Assembly (NCBI RefSeq): GCF_000189395.1
Contig: NZ_AEPB01000019.1
Coordinates: 41,173-105,172, forward strand
DNA: 64,000 bases
Source of the DNA: Planococcus donghaensis MPA1U2
GTDB taxonomy: Bacteria > Bacillota > Bacilli > Bacillales_A > Planococcaceae
Direction of reading: 5' to 3'
Both the position numbers and the translations under genes were made by a program. Shown here in pieces: positions 55,398 through 63,682 of this stretch. Numbering within the stretch: the stretch's first letter is position 1; the number at the start of each line of letters is the position of its first letter. A model generated the notes under the pieces. It was given only the letters and a program-made list of their open reading frames with translations, did no database searches and was not told the origin of the DNA.

Positions 55398-56246
55398 ATG
55401 ATACATAAAAAATGGATAGCAATTGCAGCAATGTCTCTGTTACTAACAGCTTGTGGAGAAGAAACAAATACATCCTCGGGCGGAGAGGCAAAAACAGAGG
55501 GGGTAGAAGAAAATACAGAAACAAAAGTGCAAGGTGAAAAAGAAGAAGAAATAGAAGAAGAAGCAAAAGATGTTGAAGAAGTAGAAGAAGAAGAAGTAGA
55601 AGAGCAGGTCACGGAAACTCAATATAAAGTCAATACAGCAAATTGGTCTGTGCAGCCTATAGCAGATGCAGATGAGAAAGTAGTGCTCGTGACAATTGAT
55701 GATGCCCCAGACAAGCATTCAATAGAAATGGCAGAAACTTTGAAAAACCAAGGGGTTCCAGCTATATTTTTTGTAAATGGTCATTTTTTAGCAACTGATG
55801 AAAAAAAACAACAACTAAAAAAAATACATGAAATGGGTTTTACAATTGGGAATCACACATACAGCCATCAAGATTTAAAAGGGTTAACTGAGCAACAACA
55901 ACAAGAAGAAATTTTGAAAGTAAGTGATATGATAGAAGAAATTACAGGTGAAAAACCCAAGTTTTTCCGTGCACCATTCGGTTCTAATACAGATTTTAGT
56001 AAGCAGTTAGTGGCAGATGAAAAAATGGTATTGATGAACTGGACATACGGTTATGATTGGGAAAAACAATATCAAAATGCAGAAACTTTAACAGATATTA
56101 TGGTCAATACAGAGTATTTAAATAATGGAGCTAATTTACTGATGCACGATCGTGACTGGACGGTTGAAGCATTGCCAGGAATTCTTCAAGGGTTAGAAGA
56201 TAAAGGTTATGGCTTTGTAGATCCAAAAGAAATTAAAGGAATGTAA
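55398..56246 (+). CDS. Lipoprotein with NodB-type polysaccharide deacetylase domain
   Basis: Surface-anchored protein of 282 residues. The signal peptide with lipobox LLTAC (Cys18) is followed by an acidic Glu-rich linker (about 20-75) and a NodB domain (about 90-280). Motif 1 is TIDDAPD, where the first Asp of a DD pair is the usual catalytic base; motif 2 is HTYSH (zinc His pair); motif 3 is FRAPFGS. Motif 1 has Ala instead of the common Gly (TFDDGPD) but keeps both Asp. A peptidoglycan or other wall-glycan deacetylase is likely. It occupies the place of slp between pdhD and speA in B. subtilis. Confidence 0.88.
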   Translation: MIHKKWIAIAAMSLLLTACGEETNTSSGGEAKTEGVEENTETKVQGEKEEEIEEEAKDVEEVEEEEVEEQVTETQYKVNTANWSVQPIADADEKVVLVTIDDAPDKHSIEMAETLKNQGVPAIFFVNGHFLATDEKKQQLKKIHEMGFTIGNHTYSHQDLKGLTEQQQQEEILKVSDMIEEITGEKPKFFRAPFGSNTDFSKQLVADEKMVLMNWTYGYDWEKQYQNAETLTDIMVNTEYLNNGANLLMHDRDWTVEALPGILQGLEDKGYGFVDPKEIKGM

Positions 56247-56283
56247 AAAACGATCCACAGAAAAATTCTGTGGATCGTTTTTA
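56246..56283 (+). terminator. Terminator after the NodB lipoprotein gene
   Basis: AAAAACGATCCACAGAA pairs with TTCTGTGGATCGTTTTT around a 3-base loop. Confidence 0.9.
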
Positions 56284-56302
56284 ATATAAAGTATAGCGTT
56301 TT

Positions 56303-56696
56303 GCTGGTCGAACCTAACCAAGGACTTTCACTTTTCATGGCTAGCTTCAGCAGCCAGATTCTCGGGACATAAGCCACTCTGGCTGTGTAGCTGAAAACAC
56401 GCCACTTCGCCAGTGCGTCTTATGCCTGTCGAATCTACATGGCGCTTCCGCTTTTCATGTCTAGTTGCAAGTGCCTAACTCCTCGGGACATAATACAACC
56501 CAGCTGCGTGGCAAAGAACGCCACACTGCCGGGTTGACTTATGCCTGTCGGAGCTAATCAGGCACTTTCACTTTTCGTTGTCTAGCTTCAGCGCTCAGCT
56601 CTTTGGGTCATAAGCCAAACCGACTATGTGGCAAAGAACGCCACTTCGCCGGTCTGTCTTATGCCCGGCAGAGCTATATGAGCGCTTGCGCTTTTC
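56303..56696. repeat. Three tandem structured repeats (~118 bp each) plus a partial copy
   Basis: Full units are at 56340-56456, 56459-56576 and 56580-56696, preceded by the 3' third of a fourth (56303-56339). All share TCTAG near the start, TCGGGACATAAG or a variant, GCCAC, CTTATGCC and the end GCGCTT-CGCTTTTC. Each can fold into one long imperfect hairpin. The outer arms differ between units yet remain complementary: AAGTGCCT/AGGCACTT in unit 2 and AGCGCTCA/TGAGCGCT in unit 3. They lie between the converging NodB and speA genes. I recall similar extragenic repeats in other Bacillales genomes, but could not verify this. Confidence 0.88.
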
Positions 56697-56700
56697 TTAT

Positions 56701-58170
56701 CTACCTAATAGCTTGTTGTTCTTTTATTACGCGTAGCATTTGTAGGGTGTCGTCTTCTGGTCCTTGTACGGGCAAACCAGCAGCTACGTTCATGTGAATA
56801 TAATTAATATTTTCTTCCGTGATAATTTCTCCAGGAATGAAAATAGGAATACCTGGCGGATAAACCATAATAAATTCTGCAGAAATGCGTCCCACAGCGT
56901 CATTGATCGAAATGACTTCAGTCGTTGCATAAAAAGCATCTCGTGGCGTCATCGCAAGTCTAGGTATGTCTGGAATCATGACAACAGGTTCTACCACTGC
57001 AGCGTCGCTATCTAATGTTTCGCTCATGCGCTGAAGAGCGTTGATCAGCAGATTTACTTCTTTACGGCTGTCGCCAAGTGTAACCAAACAAAGAATGTTA
57101 TATAAATCGGAAAGCTCGATTTCAATATTAGCGTTTTCTCTTAGCCATTCTTCGGCTTGATGCCCAGTAATGCCCAAGTTTTTAACGCTTATTAATAGTT
57201 TTGTCGGATCCATATCAAAAGTGGCCGACGAATGTAACACTTCTTTCCCTACACAATACAAATGAGGAATTTTGTTAATGCGTTTGCGCGCATCCTGAGC
57301 TAATCGAATAGTGCGGTCAATCAAATCATATCCATGGACCGCTAATTGACGACGTGCTGTGTCAAGAGAAGCCAAAATTGGATAAGAAGTTGAAGTTGTG
57401 GTTAACATCGATAATGTAGACTGTACACGTTTTGGTGACACGAGACCTTCGCGTACGTTTAATACAGAACTTTGTGTCATAGACCCACCTAGTTTATGAA
57501 CAGAAGTTGCTGCCATGTCTGCACCTGCTGCCATAGCTGAAACAGGTAAAGACTTGTGAAAATGAATATGAACGCCGTGTGCTTCGTCAACTAAAACTGG
57601 GACATTGCGTTCGTGCGCAATATCAACAATTCGTTTTAAATCAGCGGCTACGCCGAAATAAGTAGGATTAATAACCAATACGGCTTTAGCATCCGGATAT
57701 TCAACTAATGCTTTTTCTACCGCTTCTGCTGAAATTCCGTGTGAAATTCCAAGTTCCGTATCTACTTCTGGATGAATAAAAATCGGAATAGCTCCAGCAA
57801 AAACAATCGCAGACATAATCGATTTATGAACGTTTCTTGGTACTAAAATTTTGTCGTTTGGCCCTACAACGCTAAGAATCATAGTCATGATGGCACCACT
57901 TGTACCTTGTACAGAGAAAAATGTATGATCTGCTCCAAAAGCTTTGGCAGCCAGTTCTTGTGCTTCTTTAATAGCGCCTTTTGGAGAGTGTAAATCGTCC
58001 AAAGGTGCAATATTGATCAAATCAATGGAAAGAATATTATCGCCGACAAATTCCCGAAATGCGGGATCGACGCCTTGTCCTTTTTTATGACCAGGAATAT
58101 GGAATTGGATCGGGTGCCGATTTCGATGCTTTAAAAGTGCATCAAATAACGGAGTTTCTAATTGAGACAA
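56701..58170 (-). CDS. speA: Arginine/lysine/ornithine decarboxylase SpeA
   Basis: PLP-dependent amino-acid decarboxylase of 489 residues; B. subtilis SpeA (arginine decarboxylase, polyamine synthesis) has 490. The PLP lysine is in TSVHKLGGSMTQSS (about 220-233). The N-terminal pattern is FHIPGHKKGQGVDP, DEAHGVHIHFH precedes the lysine, and the C-terminal PPGIPIFIPGEIIT closes the fold. TTG 58170 (MSQLETPLF) is chosen: GAGGTGGG lies upstream at suitable spacing and B. subtilis SpeA starts MSQHETPL by memory. The in-frame GTG at 58182 overlaps that ribosome site. No speE/speB follows here. Confidence 0.93.
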   Translation of the reverse strand: MSQLETPLFDALLKHRNRHPIQFHIPGHKKGQGVDPAFREFVGDNILSIDLINIAPLDDLHSPKGAIKEAQELAAKAFGADHTFFSVQGTSGAIMTMILSVVGPNDKILVPRNVHKSIMSAIVFAGAIPIFIHPEVDTELGISHGISAEAVEKALVEYPDAKAVLVINPTYFGVAADLKRIVDIAHERNVPVLVDEAHGVHIHFHKSLPVSAMAAGADMAATSVHKLGGSMTQSSVLNVREGLVSPKRVQSTLSMLTTTSTSYPILASLDTARRQLAVHGYDLIDRTIRLAQDARKRINKIPHLYCVGKEVLHSSATFDMDPTKLLISVKNLGITGHQAEEWLRENANIEIELSDLYNILCLVTLGDSRKEVNLLINALQRMSETLDSDAAVVEPVVMIPDIPRLAMTPRDAFYATTEVISINDAVGRISAEFIMVYPPGIPIFIPGEIITEENINYIHMNVAAGLPVQGPEDDTLQMLRVIKEQQAIR

Positions 58171-58304
58171 TGATAAGCCCACCTCACTAAATAAAATGAA
58201 AACAAAAAGAATTATAGCATGATGTACCCTACTATAGTATAAATAAAAGGATTTTCCAATATGGAAGCGAATACATTTGATATAGAGAGAAAAGGAGTGA
58301 GTGA

Positions 58305-59270
58305 ATGGAGTTCAAAACAAAAGTAACTGAGCTACTTGGAATCCGTTATCCGATTATCCAAGGCGGCTTAGCTTATTTAGCTTATGCAGAATTAGCAGCA
58401 GCAGTTTCAAATGCAGGTGGCCTTGGGCAAATTACAGCGATGAGTCTTTCAACGCCAGAAGAGTTGAGAGTTGAAATTCAAAAAGTGAGAAAGTTAACAG
58501 ACAAACCTTTTGGCGTTAATTTTGCGATTGGTGAACACGGTCGTGCATTTTCACATATGCTCGATGTAGCAATTGAAGAAAAAGTGCCAGTCGTTTCCAT
58601 GACTGGTGGGAATCCAACTCCGATATTTGAACAATTAAAAGGAACGAACATTAAAAAATTAGTTCTCGTCGCTGCTAGAAGACAAGCTGAAAAAGCAGAA
58701 AGTCTCGGTGCTGATGCGGTAATGGTTGTCGGACAAGAAGGTGGCGGACATCTAGGGCGTAATGACATTGGTACCATGGTGCTGATTCCACAAGTAGTAG
58801 ATGCCGTGAAGATTCCTGTTATTGCTTCAGGTGGAATTGGAGATGGACGAGGCTGGATGGCAGCGCACGCTTTAGGTGCGGAAGGAATTGAAATGGGTAC
58901 ACGCTTTATTGCTACAAAAGAATGTGTTCATGCATCTAATGCCTACAAACAACAATTGATCGATAGCACAGAAAATGATACCGTCATTATTAAACGCAGT
59001 ATAGGTGCGCCAGCAAGAACTTTGCAAAATAGCTGGACGGACAAGATTTTAGAGATTGAAAGTCAAACACCGACCTATGAAGCTTTAAAAGAATATATTA
59101 GTGGTGAAGCCAATAAACGTTTCATCTATAATGGAGATAAAGACCAAGGTTTTGGCTGGGCTGGACAAGTAACTGGATTGATCAAAGATGTGCCTACAGT
59201 TCAGGAACTTATTGAAAGCATGGTCAAGCAAGCGGAAGAAATTCGTGAAAAATGGTCAATCACTAGATGA
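58305..59270 (+). CDS. Nitronate monooxygenase / FabK-like flavoprotein
   Basis: FMN-dependent TIM-barrel enzyme of 321 residues. Motifs are YPIIQGGLAYLAYAELAAAV (about 14-33), SNAGGLGQI, GFGVN-like PFGVNFAI (about 68-75), VGQEGGGHLGR (about 144-154, with the conserved His) and the phosphate-binding IASGGIGDGRG (about 172-182). The family includes nitronate monooxygenases (2-nitropropane dioxygenase) and enoyl-ACP reductase II (FabK). The HLGR motif favours nitronate monooxygenase, although FabK cannot be fully excluded. yktA follows 15 bases downstream on the same strand. Confidence 0.88.
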   Translation: MEFKTKVTELLGIRYPIIQGGLAYLAYAELAAAVSNAGGLGQITAMSLSTPEELRVEIQKVRKLTDKPFGVNFAIGEHGRAFSHMLDVAIEEKVPVVSMTGGNPTPIFEQLKGTNIKKLVLVAARRQAEKAESLGADAVMVVGQEGGGHLGRNDIGTMVLIPQVVDAVKIPVIASGGIGDGRGWMAAHALGAEGIEMGTRFIATKECVHASNAYKQQLIDSTENDTVIIKRSIGAPARTLQNSWTDKILEIESQTPTYEALKEYISGEANKRFIYNGDKDQGFGWAGQVTGLIKDVPTVQELIESMVKQAEEIREKWSITR

Positions 59271-59285
59271 AAAGAGGGATGAAAG

Positions 59286-59564
59286 ATGGATTATTCTTAT
59301 CCATTTTCGATTGAATGGACAACGGAAGAAATTATTGATGTTGTCAGTTTTTTTGAAGCAATTGAACTGGCCTACGAAAATGGCATCAATAGACAAGAGT
59401 TGTTAACGCGGTACCGTAAATTCAAGCAGGTAGTTCCTGCAATATCAGAAGAGAAAACTTATTTCCGTGAGTTTGAAGAAGAAAGTGGCTACGCTAGTTT
59501 TCCAGTGATTAAAGAGATGAAAGCAGGAAGCGATGACCAAAAAATCAAATTGAAAAAGAAGTAA
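59286..59564 (+). CDS. yktA: UPF0223 family protein YktA
   Basis: Small soluble protein of 92 residues in the UPF0223 family. It begins MDYSYPFSIEWTTEEIIDVV and contains YENGINRQELLTRYRKFK (about 37-54) and VVPAISEEKTYFREFEEESG. The family is conserved in Bacillales; its function is unknown to me. It sits directly downstream of the nitronate monooxygenase gene (15 bases) and converges on yktB, as the yktA-yktB pair does in B. subtilis. Confidence 0.9.
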   Translation: MDYSYPFSIEWTTEEIIDVVSFFEAIELAYENGINRQELLTRYRKFKQVVPAISEEKTYFREFEEESGYASFPVIKEMKAGSDDQKIKLKKK

Positions 59565-59568
59565 GAAA

Positions 59569-59605
59569 AAAAGAACCTGTAGCCTTAACGGCTAACAGGT
59601 TCTTT
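59569..59605. terminator. Bidirectional terminator between yktA and yktB
   Basis: AAAGAACCTGT pairs with ACAGGTTCTTT, with an inner AGCC/GGCT and one bulged A. It overlaps the yktB stop codon. Confidence 0.8.
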
Positions 59606-60226
59606 TGTGGATTGAAGCAATGTCTGATAAACAGGAAGCAAAGCTTCGAAAGTTTCTTCAACAAACTGATAGAACTGCTCTTTTGTAAAAAATGCAGCCT
59701 GGTCTTTAGTTAAATGGCGTCCAATAACAAATTCGCCTTTTTTCACATCACGCAAACGAATAAGCACTTTCTCAAGGCCTTCATCACCTAATTCGTTTAA
59801 AGCAGCGGATTGCGGTTTCATATGATCACCAGAAACAACAAATTCACCAGACAAACTTTTTAGAACGTCTGAATGCAATAAATTTTCAGCCATGGCTGTT
59901 TTATTGGGTGCTTCGTAAATAACAGCTAGTATTACAAATACATGACTTTCCCACATGCCAATTTGGAAATGAGGAACCGCTTTATATCCTCTTTTATATG
60001 GAGCAAAAGCTACCCAGCTATCATTAGGTGGATTTACCGTTCTGCGCATATGTTTAGCGACGTGTGGAAAAAACTCGTCTCCTGTTTTTCCAGAGAAAAA
60101 CGATGAAAAATCAGTACCAAGTTCCGCGAATTTAGGGCGAATACGGTCAGTTAATGCAGACATTCGTGCTTCTAATCCTGGAGTGTTGAAAACATCAAAA
60201 TCTTGTTCAGTCCAATAAGGCTTCAA
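59585..60226 (-). CDS. yktB: UPF0637 family protein YktB
   Basis: Soluble protein of 213 residues. The start KPYWTEQDFDVFNTPGLEAR and the blocks DSWVAFAPYKRGYKAVPHFQ and WESHVFVILAVIYEAPNK are typical of UPF0637. Family structures are known, but no biochemical role is established to my knowledge. Translation begins at TTG 60226, ten bases after GGGAGG; no better start lies inside the conserved region. It is encoded opposite to yktA. Confidence 0.9.
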   Translation of the reverse strand: MKPYWTEQDFDVFNTPGLEARMSALTDRIRPKFAELGTDFSSFFSGKTGDEFFPHVAKHMRRTVNPPNDSWVAFAPYKRGYKAVPHFQIGMWESHVFVILAVIYEAPNKTAMAENLLHSDVLKSLSGEFVVSGDHMKPQSAALNELGDEGLEKVLIRLRDVKKGEFVIGRHLTKDQAAFFTKEQFYQFVEETFEALLPVYQTLLQSTKEPVSR

Positions 60227-60395
60227 AAAAAATCCTCCCTTAATTTAAGTAATCAGGTTTCATTTTAACGAAGTTTGGGAAAAAAGAATATAAATACGTT
60301 CCTGCCAATGGATTTTGTAAGAAAAAAGTGGTATTATTAAGTTGTAACAAAAATAGTCAGAATTTTCGGAGTTTGGTAAGAAAGGGGTGCTCATT

Positions 60396-60590
60396 ATGAA
60401 ACAGATGGTTCAGATAATCCGGAAAGCGGATGTAGAGAAGGAATATATTCATGTGCTTAAATTGGAACTAGACTATGAACTTGCTTCACTGTTCGATGCA
60501 ATGCAGCAAAAAGATGAACATCAAATGACAAAAAGCAAGCAGCGGCTCCATGAAATTCACGTTGAACTGGAGGCCCTCCATGCGCTCTAA
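60396..60590 (+). CDS. Small helical protein, YkzI-like
   Basis: A 64-residue protein starting at ATG 60396, eight bases after AAAGGGG; the GTG at 60387 overlaps that site. It is all helical and amphipathic (VEKEYIHVLKLELDYELASL, MTKSKQRLHEIHVELEALH), suggesting a helical hairpin. Position between yktB and the inositol monophosphatase gene corresponds to B. subtilis ykzI, which is the only reason for that suggestion. It has its own terminator. Function unknown. Confidence 0.78.
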   Translation: MKQMVQIIRKADVEKEYIHVLKLELDYELASLFDAMQQKDEHQMTKSKQRLHEIHVELEALHAL

Positions 60591-60605
60591 TCCATCTATA
60601 CAGTA

Positions 60606-60643
60606 AAGGCATCTGCTAGAGTAAGACAGCAGATGCCTTTTTC
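60606..60643 (+). terminator. Terminator after the ykzI-like gene
   Basis: Stem GGCATCTGCT / AGCAGATGCC, 10-base loop, TTTTT run. Confidence 0.85.
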
Positions 60644-60676
60644 GTTATACTAAAACTAATAAGGAGGCGTTTATAA

Positions 60677-61468
60677 ATGGATTTACACGCTATGGATAGA
60701 TACATAAAATCACTCATTAAAGAAGCAGGGCATCGAATTCGTAATTCTTTTTTAACGGATATTACGATTGAATCAAAATCGAATGCCAATGATTTGGTAA
60801 CCAATATGGATAAAGAAATTGAACAATTTTTTATAGAACGGATTCGCAGAGATTTCTCAGGGCATCGAATTTTCGGAGAAGAAGGCTTCGGAGATGACAT
60901 CCAAAACACGAAAGGAATTATTTGGTTGCTTGATCCAATTGATGGCACGATGAATTTTGTGCATCAAAAACGCAACTTTGCAATATCTCTAGGAATATAT
61001 GAAGACGGGATCGGTAAACTTGGTTATATATATGATGTTGTAAATGATGATTTGTATCATGGAGTAAAAGACGGAGGAGCATATTACAACAATGAAAAGC
61101 TAAGACCGCTTATGGAAACGGATATATCCGAATCCATCGTGGCGATGAATGCGACATGGTCAATCCCAAATCGTTATTTAGATCACGAAGCTATCATTCA
61201 ATTGATCCGCGATGTCCGTGGTACGCGCTCTTATGGTTCGGCAGCACTTGAACTTGCTTATGTAGCGTCTGGGCGTTTCGATGCTTATATTTCAATGAGG
61301 TTATCGCCGTGGGATATTGCAGGTGGTATGGTCATTGCCAAAGAAGTAGGTGCGATAACGACAAACTTTAAAGGGGACCCAGCAAATCTTTTAAAACAAG
61401 ACACTTTTATAGCGGCTAATCCTGCAATTCATCAAGAACTGTTAGATAAATATATAAAATTCAAGTAA
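60677..61468 (+). CDS. yktC: Inositol monophosphatase family protein (SuhB/YktC)
   Basis: Mg2+-dependent phosphatase of 263 residues. The metal-site motifs are in family order: IFGEEGFGDD (about 75-84), WLLDPIDGTMNFVHQ (about 91-105) and LSPWDIAGGMVIAKE (about 213-227). Substrates in the family include myo-inositol-1-phosphate and related sugar phosphates, and some members act on NADP or PAP. B. subtilis YktC/SuhB is the probable orthologue by place in the map. The start has AAGGAGG. A perfect palindromic terminator follows. Confidence 0.92.
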   Translation: MDLHAMDRYIKSLIKEAGHRIRNSFLTDITIESKSNANDLVTNMDKEIEQFFIERIRRDFSGHRIFGEEGFGDDIQNTKGIIWLLDPIDGTMNFVHQKRNFAISLGIYEDGIGKLGYIYDVVNDDLYHGVKDGGAYYNNEKLRPLMETDISESIVAMNATWSIPNRYLDHEAIIQLIRDVRGTRSYGSAALELAYVASGRFDAYISMRLSPWDIAGGMVIAKEVGAITTNFKGDPANLLKQDTFIAANPAIHQELLDKYIKFK

Positions 61469-61497
61469 AAAAAGATGCGGAATTCCGCATCTTTTTT
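61467..61497. terminator. Bidirectional palindromic terminator
   Basis: AAAAAGATGCGGAATTCCGCATCTTTTT, a perfect palindrome with A and T tracts, between convergent yktC and ylaF. Confidence 0.88.
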
Positions 61498-61501
61498 ATA
61501 A

Positions 61502-61699
61502 TTATAGTAATCCGGCTTCCCGCATTTCTTTTTTCTTTTTGAAACCCAAGCCCATGACGAAAACAAGCATCAAGATCGCTGCAAATATGCCTAGTACGCT
61601 GCGTAAGCCAATAGCCAAGCCTATTAAGACCATTGCTACGATTGCTGCCAAGGAATACAAAACAAAGATCCATTTTATGTTTTTTATTAGATTTATCAC
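61502..61699 (-). CDS. ylaF: YlaF family small membrane protein (DUF5325)
   Basis: Protein of 65 residues with two hydrophobic membrane segments (about 10-28 and 32-51), a conserved-looking GLGFKKKKEMREAGLL tail and a positively charged C-terminus facing the cytoplasm. It matches YlaF, which lies beside ylaG (typA) in B. subtilis. The start codon is GTG 61699, with AGGAGG about seven bases upstream. It is divergent from typA. Function unknown. Confidence 0.83.
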   Translation of the reverse strand: MINLIKNIKWIFVLYSLAAIVAMVLIGLAIGLRSVLGIFAAILMLVFVMGLGFKKKKEMREAGLL

Positions 61700-61757
61700 T
61701 GGATTTTCCTCCTGTAGCTTACCGCCTGAAATAAAATCTTAGGGTTTTACACCTATA

Positions 61758-61774
61758 TGTGCTATACTAGCACA
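61758..61774. promoter_or_regulatory. 17-bp inverted repeat over the typA -10 box
   Basis: TGTGCTA-TAC-TAGCACA is perfectly symmetric and encloses the hexamer TATACT (61763-61768). No good -35 box is visible, so this may be an activator or repressor site controlling typA. Confidence 0.45.
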
Positions 61775-61810
61775 GTTATAGGCACGAAAAAAGAATATTG
61801 GAGTGAAAAT

Positions 61811-63658
61811 ATGACTAACTTACGTAACGACTTAAGAAACATTGCAATTATTGCCCACGTTGACCATGGTAAAACAACTTTGGTGGATCAACTTCTACAA
61901 CAATCCGGAATTTTCCGTTCAAACGAACACGTCGAAGAACGCGCTATGGATTCTAATGATATAGAGAGAGAACGTGGAATTACGATTCTTGCGAAAAACA
62001 CAGCTATTCAATACAAAGACGCAAAAATCAACATTTTAGATACTCCTGGCCACGCCGATTTCGGTGGAGAAGTTGAACGTATCATGAAAATGGTTGATGG
62101 TGTTCTATTAGTAGTTGACGCTTATGAAGGCTGTATGCCACAAACACGTTTTGTTTTGAAAAAAGCTCTTGAGCAAAACTTAAAACCAATCGTTGTTGTT
62201 AACAAAATTGACCGTGACTTTGCACGCCCTGAAGAAGTGGTTGACGAAGTCATCGAATTGTTTATCGAGCTAGAAGCAAACGACGAGCAATTGGAATTCC
62301 CGGTTATCTTTGCATCAGGTATGAATGGTACAGCAAGTCTTTCTCCAGATCCATCTGATCAGGAAGAAAACATGCAAGTTATTTATGATGCAATCATGGA
62401 ACACGTTCCAGCGCCAATCGATAACAGAGATGAGCCACTTCAATTCCAGGTAGCTCTTCTTGATTACAGTGACTATGTTGGACGTATCGGTATTGGCCGC
62501 GTATTCCGCGGAACAATTGAAGTTGGACAATCAGTTTCATTGATGAAGCTTGATGGTTCGTATAAAAACTTCCGTGTTACGAAAATTCATGGTTTCATGG
62601 GTCTTAAACGAGTGGAAATCCAAAAAGCAGAAGCTGGCGATTTGATCGCTATTTCTGGTATGGAAGACATCAACGTAGGAGAAACGGTTTGTCCTGCAGA
62701 TCACCGCGAAGCATTGCCGATCTTACGCATTGATGAGCCAACTCTACAGATGACATTCTTAGTTAACAACAGCCCATTTGCAGGTAAAGAAGGTAAATGG
62801 ATTACTTCTAGAAAAATTCAAGAACGTTTAGATGCTCAATTGCAAACAGACGTATCATTGCGCGTAGAAAACACAGATTCGCCAGATGCTTGGGTAGTTT
62901 CTGGACGCGGAGAATTGCATTTGTCGATTTTAATCGAGAACATGCGCCGTGAAGGATTCGAGCTTCAAGTATCAAAACCTGAAGTTATTGTACGTATGGT
63001 TGACGGAGTTCGCTGCGAGCCAGTAGAACGCGTTCAAGTAGACGTACCTGAAGAATACACAGGTAACATCATTGAGTCACTAGGTGAACGTAAAGGCGAA
63101 ATGTTGGATATGATTAACAACGGTAGCGGACAAGTCCGTATGGTGTTTAACGTACCAGCTCGTGGATTGATCGGTTACACAACTGAATTCTTGACACAAA
63201 CTCGTGGATACGGAATCATCAACCACACATTCGATAGCTACCAGCCAGTTGCTTCTGGTCGTGTTGGTGGACGTCGTCAAGGCGTATTAGTATCTATGGA
63301 GCGCGGTAAAGTTTCGACTTACGGCTTAATGGGTATCGAAGACCGCGGAACTGCATTTGTTGAAGTTGGCGCTGAAATTTACGAAGGTATGATCGTCGGC
63401 GAACATAACCGCGATAGCGATTTAACAGTTAACATCGTAAAAATCAAAGCTGCAACAAACATCCGTTCAGCTAACAAAGACCAAACAACGACGATGAAAA
63501 AAGCGCGTTTGATGAGTCTTGAAGAAGCACTTGAATACTTGAATGATGATGAGTATTGTGAAATCACACCACAAACGATTCGTTTACGTAAAAAAATTCT
63601 TGATAAAAACGAACGTGAGCGTATGGCTAAGAAAAAGAAAGTTGCCATCGAAGAATAA
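61811..63658 (+). CDS. typA: Ribosome-associated GTPase TypA/BipA
   Basis: Translational GTPase of 615 residues; B. subtilis YlaG has 612. The G1 loop is [19 protein letters not shown] (about 15-33), G2 [13 protein letters not shown]3 [16 protein letters not shown]4 [15 protein letters not shown]-like domains III and V are followed by the BipA-specific C-terminal domain ([15 protein letters not shown] and [15 protein letters not shown]). TypA helps 50S assembly at low temperature and in stress. ATG 61811 follows GGAGTGA; the open frame upstream has no ribosome site. ylaH follows 24 bases later. Confidence 0.97.
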   Translation: MTNLRNDLRNIAIIAHVDHGKTTLVDQLLQQSGIFRSNEHVEERAMDSNDIERERGITILAKNTAIQYKDAKINILDTPGHADFGGEVERIMKMVDGVLLVVDAYEGCMPQTRFVLKKALEQNLKPIVVVNKIDRDFARPEEVVDEVIELFIELEANDEQLEFPVIFASGMNGTASLSPDPSDQEENMQVIYDAIMEHVPAPIDNRDEPLQFQVALLDYSDYVGRIGIGRVFRGTIEVGQSVSLMKLDGSYKNFRVTKIHGFMGLKRVEIQKAEAGDLIAISGMEDINVGETVCPADHREALPILRIDEPTLQMTFLVNNSPFAGKEGKWITSRKIQERLDAQLQTDVSLRVENTDSPDAWVVSGRGELHLSILIENMRREGFELQVSKPEVIVRMVDGVRCEPVERVQVDVPEEYTGNIIESLGERKGEMLDMINNGSGQVRMVFNVPARGLIGYTTEFLTQTRGYGIINHTFDSYQPVASGRVGGRRQGVLVSMERGKVSTYGLMGIEDRGTAFVEVGAEIYEGMIVGEHNRDSDLTVNIVKIKAATNIRSANKDQTTTMKKARLMSLEEALEYLNDDEYCEITPQTIRLRKKILDKNERERMAKKKKVAIEE

Positions 63659-63682
63659 GTGAATAGGAAGGATGTATAATAC

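Noticed and set aside
55443-55718. 91-codon minus-strand frame rich in Phe and Tyr
   Set aside because: Antisense of the Glu/Lys-rich linker of the NodB lipoprotein; no ribosome site.
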